Of a stretch of 21,779 bases of DNA, positions 16,050 to 21,779 are shown one piece after another (position 1 is the stretch's first letter; each line of letters begins with the position of its first letter). The notes below the pieces were generated by a model that searched no databases, had not been told where the DNA came from, and saw only the letters and a list, made by a program, of their open reading frames with translations. A program made the position numbers and the translations under genes. Source of the stretch: Acetobacteraceae bacterium (GTDB taxonomy: Bacteria > Pseudomonadota > Alphaproteobacteria > Acetobacterales > Acetobacteraceae); assembly GCA_003164305.1 (NCBI GenBank), contig PLSZ01000231.1:1-21779 (forward strand), given 5' to 3'.

Positions 16050-16868
16050 GTGAACGGGCGCGTGCTGATCGTCGCCGGCTCCGATTCCGGGGGCGGCGCC
16101 GGGATCCAGGCCGACATCAAAACCGTGACCGCGCTGAACGCCTATGCGGCGACCGCGCTGACCGCCCTGACGGCGCAGAACACGATGGGCGTCCACGCCG
16201 TTCACCCCGTGCCGCTGGACTTCATCGCGCGCCAGATCGAGGTCGTCATGAGCGATATCGGCGCCGACGTGATCAAGACCGGCATGCTCGGCGACGCGGC
16301 CGTGATCGCCACCGTGTGCGAAGCGCTGGAGCGTTACGCTCCCGGCATCCCCGTCGTCGTCGATCCGGTGATGGTCGCCAAAGGCGGTCACCCTTTGCTG
16401 GCCGCGGAGGCGGTGGACACGTTGCGGCGTCAGTTGCTGCCGCGCGCGGCCGTGATCACGCCGAACCTGCCGGAGGCTGAGGCGTTGTCGGGCATGACCA
16501 TCGCCACCGTCGCCGACATGCGCGTCGCCGCCGCGGCATTGCTGGCATTGGGCGTGCCGGCGGTGCTGCTGAAAGGCGGTCACCTGCCGGGCGATGAACT
16601 GGTCGATCTGCTGGCGACGCCGGATGGGATCGAGGCGTTCTCGGCGCCGCGTATCCAGACCCGGCACACGCACGGCACCGGCTGTACGACGGCGTCCGCG
16701 GTCGCGGCGGGACTGGCCCAGGGCATGACGCTCCGCGACGCCGTGCTGCGGGCGAGGGCCTATGTGCGCGCCGCGATCGCCTCCGCGCCAGGCCTCGGCG
16801 AGGGTCACGGTCCGTTGAACCATGCCGTCACGGTCGATCCGGGATCGCTGGCCGCTGCCGCGGATTGA
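16050..16868 (+). CDS. thiD: Hydroxymethylpyrimidine/phosphomethylpyrimidine kinase
   Basis: ThiD phosphorylates HMP and HMP-phosphate to HMP-diphosphate for thiamine synthesis; it is a ribokinase-fold enzyme. The 272 residues show AGSDSGGGAGIQADIKT (9-25), DVIKTGMLG, VVVDPVMVAKGG and the anion-hole GTGC (209-212) followed by TTASAVAAGLAQG. The start is GTG at 16050; no ATG precedes the first motif and the Shine-Dalgarno match is weak, but the N-terminus VNGRVLIVAGSDS fits the family. Co-transcription with glmM is likely from the 49-bp spacing. Confidence 0.95.
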   Translation: MNGRVLIVAGSDSGGGAGIQADIKTVTALNAYAATALTALTAQNTMGVHAVHPVPLDFIARQIEVVMSDIGADVIKTGMLGDAAVIATVCEALERYAPGIPVVVDPVMVAKGGHPLLAAEAVDTLRRQLLPRAAVITPNLPEAEALSGMTIATVADMRVAAAALLALGVPAVLLKGGHLPGDELVDLLATPDGIEAFSAPRIQTRHTHGTGCTTASAVAAGLAQGMTLRDAVLRARAYVRAAIASAPGLGEGHGPLNHAVTVDPGSLAAAAD

Positions 16869-17100
16869 ACGGATTCGGCGGTGACGCGGAGAGGACATGC
16901 CTCGAAGCGAATTCGGACGGAACCTTCCACGGGACATAACAGGAACAATACGAACCGCTCGATGAATTGACCGATCGGCGCCGCCGCCCAATCCGTCATC
17001 GCCGCGCCCGTATGGCGTTTCGTCTTCTGAGGTGCGATATTGTACAGTCCAAAGACATCGACGCCGGACATACTTGCCGAATCTTAAGCGCGATCCGCCA

Positions 17101-17112
17101 GGCCGATCGGCC
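17101..17112. promoter_or_regulatory. Palindrome upstream of the Crp/Fnr gene
   Basis: GGCCGATCGGCC is a perfect 12-base palindrome 46 bases before the regulator's ATG. It is followed by CGATCGTGGCGCCGATCG, whose two CGATCG arms flank GGCGCC. It could be an operator, possibly autoregulatory. It does not resemble the TTGAT-N4-ATCAA site of Fnr. I see nothing else clear in the 290-bp gap 16869-17158. Confidence 0.25.
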
Positions 17113-17158
17113 CACGGTGTCGATCGTGGCGCCGATCGTGCTCGAAAGGAGCCACGAG

Positions 17159-17905
17159 ATGCTTGCCATGCCGGCCAACCAGGCCGCTCACGCCAACCGA
17201 CTGTTGAGCTTATTGAGCCGAGCGGATTATGAGCGCCTGCGTCCGCATCTTTATCCGGTGGTTCTGGACTACAGAAAGGCGCTGTATGACGCGGACACCA
17301 GGATCGAGTTCGTGTGGTTCATCGAAACCGGCGTTGGCTCCCTGGTCAACACGATGGAAAATGGCGACGCCGCCGAAGTCGGAACGATCGGCAACGAAGG
17401 CATGGTGGGCCTGCCAATTCTCCTGGGCGATCATCAGGCCCCCACCAGCGTCTACATTCAGGTCCCCGGTCTCGGCCTGAGAATGCGCGCGGACCTGTTC
17501 GCGGGCGAACTGGCGCGCAGCGCGTCGATGCGCACCGTGATGCTGCGTTACAACCATGCCTTCTTCAATCAGGTCGCCCAGTCGGCCGCGTGCAACCGGT
17601 TCCACTCGCTGCGGCAACGGTGTTGCCGGTGGTTGCTGATGACCCACGATCGCATGGCCTCGGACGAATTCCTTCTCACGCAGGAGTTCCTCGCCATGAT
17701 GCTGGGCGTGCGCCGGTCTGGCGTTTCCGTGGCCGCGGGCGCGCTGCGGAAAATTGGTCTGATCCGGTATTCCCGCGGCAATCTCACAATCATCGATCGC
17801 GCGGGGCTGGAGCGTGAGTCGTGCGAATGCTACGCCATTTCAAAGCGCGAATTCGATCGGCTGCTGACCGAGCGGCCGTTGCACTCCGCTCCCGCGGCGG
17901 TCTGA
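17159..17905 (+). CDS. Crp/Fnr-family transcriptional regulator
   Basis: This 248-residue cytoplasmic regulator has an N-terminal cyclic-nucleotide-binding-like beta barrel (about residues 15-130, for example VWFIETGVGSLVNTMENGDAAEVGTIGNEGMVGL), a dimer helix, and a C-terminal winged helix (LTQEFLAMMLGVRRSGVSVAAGALRKIGLIRYSRGNLTIID). The N-terminal cysteine cluster of oxygen-sensing Fnr is absent, and the cAMP-binding residues of Crp are not evident, so the signal is unknown. The frame extends further upstream, but this ATG has AAAGGAG seven bases before it, which fixes the start. It may sense stress or redox state, as other members do, but its targets cannot be read from sequence. Confidence 0.93.
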   Translation: MLAMPANQAAHANRLLSLLSRADYERLRPHLYPVVLDYRKALYDADTRIEFVWFIETGVGSLVNTMENGDAAEVGTIGNEGMVGLPILLGDHQAPTSVYIQVPGLGLRMRADLFAGELARSASMRTVMLRYNHAFFNQVAQSAACNRFHSLRQRCCRWLLMTHDRMASDEFLLTQEFLAMMLGVRRSGVSVAAGALRKIGLIRYSRGNLTIIDRAGLERESCECYAISKREFDRLLTERPLHSAPAAV

Positions 17906-18291
17906 CCGTGTCCGGCCCGATGGCCTGACTGGCGTTTGTTCGGTGTCCGCCGGTGAAACGTGATAGAACGTTTCTGGTAACGAACGTTTGGCTCGGGCGA
18001 GCGGGACAATTGGCCCGCCACGGCCGGGTCGCCCCGCTTCGTCATGGAGCCGTGACACGATGACATTTCCGCTGAAAATCCGCGGCAGGCCGGCTTCGAC
18101 ACGGGCCGGCACGCAGCGGACCGCCGCTGTCGCGCTTTGGAGATGGCGTGCCCAGTACGGGTCCGGATGCAACGGTTCCGCCGCGAGACCGTTACGCAGG
18201 GACCCGGCAAGGCCCGGCCCGGCGAGGAAAACGAGGTCCGCGGGGCCGTGAAGACGGGGTTGTTCCGAACTTTCCGGGGAGCAGAAGCGCC
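17906..18291. other. Intergenic gap, no convincing gene
   Basis: This 386-bp gap separates the Crp/Fnr gene from the Fpg-like gene. It contains an inverted repeat GAAACG-TGATAGAA-CGTTTC at 17955-17974, followed by a related AACGAACGTT at about 17979-17988. These may end the regulator transcript or bind a protein. A 63-codon frame at 18060-18251 with GGAG upstream resembles nothing I know and has shadow-like composition, so I do not call it. Confidence 0.5.
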
Positions 18292-19125
18292 ATGCCCGAA
18301 CTGCCCGATGTCGAAAGCTTCCGCGCCCTGGCACAGCGCCGGTTCATCGACGACGCGGTCTCCCGTGTCGCTGTCCCCGATCCGGCGAGCCTGGAAGGCG
18401 CGACCGAGGCGACGTTGCGTCAGAGGCTGAAGGGCCGCCGGTTGCGGAGCGCTCATCGCCACGGCAAATACCTGTTTCTCGACTTTGGCGAGGCAACGGT
18501 GCTGGCGATGCATTTCGGCCCCGCCGGGTCGCTTCGCCACATTCCAGCGGGTCAGCAGGAGCCGGATTATGTTCGGTTTCGGCTCGATTTTTTCGACGGG
18601 CAAGGGCTTGCGTATCTCAATCCGCGGCGGATCGGCCGGGTGCGCCTGATCGATGACGCCGCGGCGTTCGTGAAACGGATGAAGCTCGGCCCGGACGCGC
18701 TGGATGCCGGCTTCGAAGCCGACGATTTCGTCGCGCTGCTGGTGGGCCGGACGCGACCCATCAAGCTTCTGCTGATGGACCAGTCGAAGCTGTCCGGGAT
18801 CGGCGATACCTGGTCCGACGAAATCCTGTTTCAGGCGCGGATCGATCCCACGATGCCGGCCGCCGAACTGGATGCCGCGCGACGCCGTGCGCTGTTCCGT
18901 ACCATCCAGAGTGTCCTTCGCGAGGCGATCGAACGCGACCCGTCCGCCGAGGATTTTCTCGAACGATTGCCATCCGGTTTCCTGCTGCCGCATCGCCATC
19001 CCGGCGGTCATTGCCCACGCCGCGGCGGCGACCCGCGGCGCGTGAAACTGGGCGGTCACACCGCGACGTATTGTCCGCGCTGCCAGCAACCGGAGCCCGG
19101 CCGACGCGGGTCTAGGTCTGGATAA
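18292..19125 (+). CDS. Fpg/MutM-like DNA glycosylase with altered key residues
   Basis: Formamidopyrimidine-DNA glycosylases excise oxidised purines. The 277-residue frame begins MPELPDVE, giving the catalytic Pro and Glu after Met removal, and has the conserved Lys59 (HGKYLF). Several usually invariant positions differ. The GIGN motif is GIGD (Asp172), the CxxC pair starting the zinc finger is CPRR (Cys241, Arg244), the finger Arg is His256 (GGHTATYC), and the HFGM void-filling Met is Pro77. The second finger pair, CPRC (261-264), is intact. GGGGAG precedes the ATG by 10 bases. The protein could be a specialised relative or a decaying gene. Its last 14 bases overlap the convergent lactonase-like gene. 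Confidence 0.85.
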   Translation: MPELPDVESFRALAQRRFIDDAVSRVAVPDPASLEGATEATLRQRLKGRRLRSAHRHGKYLFLDFGEATVLAMHFGPAGSLRHIPAGQQEPDYVRFRLDFFDGQGLAYLNPRRIGRVRLIDDAAAFVKRMKLGPDALDAGFEADDFVALLVGRTRPIKLLLMDQSKLSGIGDTWSDEILFQARIDPTMPAAELDAARRRALFRTIQSVLREAIERDPSAEDFLERLPSGFLLPHRHPGGHCPRRGGDPRRVKLGGHTATYCPRCQQPEPGRRGSRSG

Positions 19126-20347
19126 ACCCGCTCCACCACTGCGTCATGCCGTTCGTTTCTATGTCGTAAGACCGGACGAACGTCAGCTTTCCGTCGTCGC
19201 CGATCCGATACGCCGACAACGTCGCGGGCTGGATCCTGACCGCGTCGCCATCGCGCACCGGCATCGCCATCAGGTTCGCCACCACCAGCATCTTCCCGCC
19301 GGGATCGATCGAGAAGGTGCGGGGATGATAGCCTCGCGTATCGATCGTTTGCATCATCCGCGGCTCCCCCGAGGCCGCATCGATGCTGAACACCGCCACG
19401 CTGTTCTCCCTGCCCGCCGCGACCTTCTTGCCCTGGGCTTCGATCATCCCGCTGGCGCGGTTGCCCAGATAGACGAACCTGCCGTTGGGATGCACATGAA
19501 TCGGTCCCACCATTTGCTCCGGCCTTAGGTTGCCGGGTTCGCTCAACGTGGTGAGGACGAAGGCGGGCGCGGGATCAATCCCATCGCCGCGCAATCGATA
19601 CATTTGCAACTGGTTCTGCCGCTCGATCGAAACGTACATCCAGGGCTTTGACGGATGCAAATCGAGATGCCGCGGGCCAAACCCATATCCCGAACCCGGC
19701 GCGATCGAGGCGATGTCCGACAATTGCCCGTTCTTCAGCGCTTTTACCTTCAGCGCGCCGGGGTCCTCGGACTTCGTTGGGGTCGCGTTGTTGCCGCGGG
19801 TGACCAGCACCAGCGCTTTGTTGGAGGGCAACACGCGAACCTGATGCGCGTAGACGCCGCCGTCGATGGAGGCGGCCTGTTTCACCTCGTCACCGATCGC
19901 GCCGTCCTTGCCGAGCGGATGCACCGACATCGTACTGGGCACGTTATACGCCGTCAGCAGCCACTCGCCTTTGGCGTCCACCGAGATGTTGATCGGACGG
20001 GCACGGATCGCCACCGGCGCGCCGAACGGGCTGAGCGCGCCCGACGCCGGATCGATGTGAAACGCGGTGAGGTGATGTTTGCCGCCAGGATCGCCCATCG
20101 GAACGAAGTTGCTGGAGGCGACGTACAGCACCGGTTTCACGGGATTGCGCCACGCGTATTGCACCAGGCCGGGTAACGTTACGCTCGCCTGCCGGGTCAG
20201 GCCGGCGGCGCCGATGTCCACCTGCCACTGGGTCAAAGTGGGACCGACCGCGTTGTAAAACGCGACCCCCGTCGCGGAACCGGCGGCCCAGACGGGCACG
20301 GTGGCCATGCTGGCGAGCAAACTCGTGGTGGCGCGGCGTGTGAGCAT
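19112..20347 (-). CDS. Secreted lactonase-like seven-bladed beta-propeller
   Basis: This 411-residue protein resembles the lactonase family (6-phosphogluconolactonase-like propellers, PF10282). Features include VLYVASSNF, GPRHLDLHPSKPWMYVSIERQNQL, GPIHVHPNGRFVYLGNRASG and HPRTFSIDPGGKMLVVANL. The N-terminus MLTRRATTSLLASMATVPVWA has a twin-arginine and a hydrophobic stretch with an Ala-rich cleavage site, so export by Tat (or Sec) is likely. A periplasmic location argues against a pentose-phosphate role, and the substrate is unknown. The start was moved 30 codons inward: AAAGGA lies eight bases before this ATG (complement of 20356-20361), and it opens the signal peptide. Confidence 0.88.
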   Translation of the reverse strand: MLTRRATTSLLASMATVPVWAAGSATGVAFYNAVGPTLTQWQVDIGAAGLTRQASVTLPGLVQYAWRNPVKPVLYVASSNFVPMGDPGGKHHLTAFHIDPASGALSPFGAPVAIRARPINISVDAKGEWLLTAYNVPSTMSVHPLGKDGAIGDEVKQAASIDGGVYAHQVRVLPSNKALVLVTRGNNATPTKSEDPGALKVKALKNGQLSDIASIAPGSGYGFGPRHLDLHPSKPWMYVSIERQNQLQMYRLRGDGIDPAPAFVLTTLSEPGNLRPEQMVGPIHVHPNGRFVYLGNRASGMIEAQGKKVAAGRENSVAVFSIDAASGEPRMMQTIDTRGYHPRTFSIDPGGKMLVVANLMAMPVRDGDAVRIQPATLSAYRIGDDGKLTFVRSYDIETNGMTQWWSGFIQT

Positions 20348-20424
20348 GGGCGGGGTCCTTTCTTCGAAGGATTTGGACGTTTCCTGGGGCATCCTCCGCC
20401 GATGCCGGCGGGGTGGCAACCAAC

Positions 20425-20614
20425 CAGCAGTTCTCATTTTGACGCAACCGCTCAGCTTTCCCCGTCATCCTCCGGCTCGACCGGAGGATCAGTCGCGGCA
20501 CACCCGTCAGAAAACGTGTGACCATTCAATGTTATGCGCGGGGCTCGACTGATCCTCCGGTCGAGCCGGAGGATGACGAATTGGGGAGACCGGCCGGAAA
20601 AATGAGTGCTTCTG
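20425..20614. mobile_element. MITE-like foldback element, family A, copy 2
   Basis: This 190-bp non-coding element lies between the divergent lactonase-like and HAD genes. Its ends are CAGCAGTTCTCATTTTG on the left and, from the other strand, CAGAAGCACTCATTTT on the right. Exact 9-bp repeats GCAACCAAC flank it at 20416-20424 and 20615-20623 (the identity extends left to TGGCAACCAAC). Internally it matches copy 1: palindromes at 20467-20489 and 20552-20574, the centre GTGTGACCATTCAA (20516-20529) and GACGAATTGGGGAG (20575-20588). It occupies most of the 345-bp gap 20348-20692, so it probably influences the divergent promoters. Confidence 0.75.
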
Positions 20615-20692
20615 GCAACCAACGGCGCGGCTTGTGGCCGGGGAGCGCCGCGGCCTAAAACCCCGCGACCCAATGAACCCGCGGAGCCCAAC

Positions 20693-21424
20693 GTGCTGCC
20701 CAAAGCGATCCTGTTCGACCTCGATGACACGCTGATTTCCGCCTATAACCGGCCGGATCTCGCGTGGAATTCCATCGCACGCGAATTCACCGTCGAGTTG
20801 CATCCGCGCGACCCGGCGGAGGTCGCGGCGGCGATCAACCTGGCCGCCGATATTTTCTGGGCTGACGCGGAGCGTCACCGGGTCGGGCGGCTGCAACTGA
20901 TCGACGCCCGCGCCACCATCATCGCCGACGCGTTCGAGGAATTGGCGAAAACCGGCTTCACGCATCCGGGCGATCCAGTGGCGCGGCGCATGGCCGCTCG
21001 TTACAACGCGTTTCGCGAGGAGCAGATGCATCTGTTCGACGGCGCCCATCACGTCGTCGATACGTTCCGCGCGCGCGGCGTGATGCTGGCGCTGATCACC
21101 AACGGTGCCGCGGCGCCTCAGCGTGCGAAAGTCGAGCGTTTCGATCTGACCCACCGCTTTCACCACATCCAGATCGAAGGCGAGCACGGCTTCGGCAAAC
21201 CGGAGGAGCGCGCGTATCGCCACGCACTGGAAGCGCTTGGGGTCGATGCCTCCGAGACCTGGATGGTCGGTGACAACCTGGAATGGGAGGTGATCGCTCC
21301 CCAACGATTGGGTATTCACGCGATCTGGCACGATCTGGTGGGGGAGGGGGTGCCGGAGGGTTCGCTGGCGCGGCCCGACCGGGTGATCCGATCGTTGCAT
21401 GAGTTGCTGGAGGGAATTGGGTGA
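20693..21424 (+). CDS. HAD-superfamily hydrolase (HAD-IA, YjjG-like)
   Basis: This 243-residue cytoplasmic haloacid-dehalogenase-type phosphatase has motif I FDLDDTLI (nucleophile Asp9, acid/base Asp11), a helical cap domain, motif II LITNGA, motif III Lys in FGKPEERAY, and motif IV MVGDNLEWEV. It is closest in style to YjjG/HAD-IA nucleotidases, but the substrate is not determined. The start GTG at 20693 places motif I at the expected distance, and CGGAG lies eight bases before it. The frame is open back to 20606, inside the foldback element, which is an unlikely origin for coding sequence. Confidence 0.92.
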   Translation: MLPKAILFDLDDTLISAYNRPDLAWNSIAREFTVELHPRDPAEVAAAINLAADIFWADAERHRVGRLQLIDARATIIADAFEELAKTGFTHPGDPVARRMAARYNAFREEQMHLFDGAHHVVDTFRARGVMLALITNGAAAPQRAKVERFDLTHRFHHIQIEGEHGFGKPEERAYRHALEALGVDASETWMVGDNLEWEVIAPQRLGIHAIWHDLVGEGVPEGSLARPDRVIRSLHELLEGIG

Positions 21425-21585
21425 GGGGAGGCGGTGCGGGACAATTGTCGCTCTGGCAACCTGTCGAACTTAACGCCTCAACGTAACAATCGTAAATCCT
21501 CGCGTCAGGAAATGTCATGATATTTTGTGGAGCAGCTTATACCAGCCAGCGTTGACATTAACCCTCGGTCGTGACCTCCATGTAA

Positions 21586-21614
21586 CGTCATCCTCGGGCT
21601 CGACCCGAGGATCG
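21586..21614. repeat. REP-like palindrome, solitary
   Basis: CGTCATCCTCGGGCTCGACCCGAGGATCGG contains the inverted pair ATCCTCGGG and CCCGAGGAT around CTCGA. It is the same building block found inside the family B elements, but no terminal inverted repeats were found around this copy. The rest of 21425-21585 holds nothing I can name. Confidence 0.75.
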
Positions 21615-21643
21615 GCCTGCACCACGAGATGCCAGGGCCTGAC

Positions 21644-21779
21644 CCATGGGCATTAAGATAAGCCCAGCGAAGGCGATAACCTTCCGCCGAACGTCATCCT
21701 CGGGCTCGACCCGAGGATCGGCCGGCCCAGACACTTCATCCGACTTTCGACATCCATGGCGCGTCGAGAGATCCTCGGG
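21644..21779. mobile_element. MITE-like foldback element, family B, copy 2 (cut by window end)
   Basis: The left end CCATGGGCATTAAGATAAG matches the family B end of copy 1 at 16 of 19 bases. In both copies the internal palindrome begins exactly 29 bases later (21692 here, 1089 in copy 1). The window ends at GATCCTCGGG, which corresponds to the start of the second internal palindrome. If the 9-bp duplication holds, GGGCCTGAC (21635-21643) should reappear just past the right end, outside the window. Confidence 0.65.

Noticed and set aside
17042..17047. TTGTAC as a -35 box for the Crp/Fnr gene
   Set aside because: No acceptable -10 box lies 16-18 bases downstream.
18060..18251. 63-codon frame with a GGAG upstream in the gap before the Fpg-like gene
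   Set aside because: It has no recognisable feature and Arg/Pro/Ala-rich shadow-like composition; the ribosome binding match alone is not enough.

Overview
The window is GC-rich DNA from an alphaproteobacterium, most likely of the Rhodospirillales/Acetobacteraceae type. This is inferred from the ftsH, folP, glmM, thiD gene set in one orientation, the protein resemblances, and the short palindromes of the TCATCCTCGGG...CCCGAGGAT kind common in that class. No tRNA, rRNA, CRISPR array, prophage or complete insertion sequence was found.

Layout. Bases 1-1013 are the 3' part of ftsH. From 1343 to 6721 most genes lie on the minus strand: a glutamine synthetase-like ligase, a ClC anion transporter with CBS domains, a plus-strand remnant of a DUF1614 membrane protein, a membrane fatty acid desaturase, and a CspA-type cold-shock protein with a good promoter and long leader. 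Bases 7105-10792 (plus) hold a GNAT acetyltransferase and a 929-residue membrane-anchored protein with fourteen YCF48-type propeller repeats of 41 residues. Then come an orphan periplasmic binding protein and a small PH-like membrane protein (minus), and a VOC protein (plus). Bases 13581-16868 (plus) carry the conserved folP-glmM-thiD block for folate, amino sugar and thiamine metabolism. It is followed by a Crp/Fnr regulator, a divergent Fpg/MutM-like glycosylase, a convergent secreted lactonase-like propeller, and a HAD hydrolase.

Two points stand out. First, ftsH is separated from folP by about 12.5 kb of unrelated genes, although the two are usually neighbours; this middle part looks like accessory content. 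Second, the intergenic gaps contain two families of roughly 190-200 bp non-coding foldback elements. Each has terminal inverted repeats and internal REP-like palindromes. The three complete copies are flanked by exact direct repeats compatible with 9-bp target duplications, so they look like non-autonomous mobile elements (MITEs). Family A has two copies (12157-12342, 20425-20614). Family B has one full copy (1041-1241) and one cut by the window end (21644 onward).

Most starts were reset inward from the longest reading frame using Shine-Dalgarno sequences, signal peptides and family N-termini. Functional calls rest on motif recognition by eye; no database search was run.
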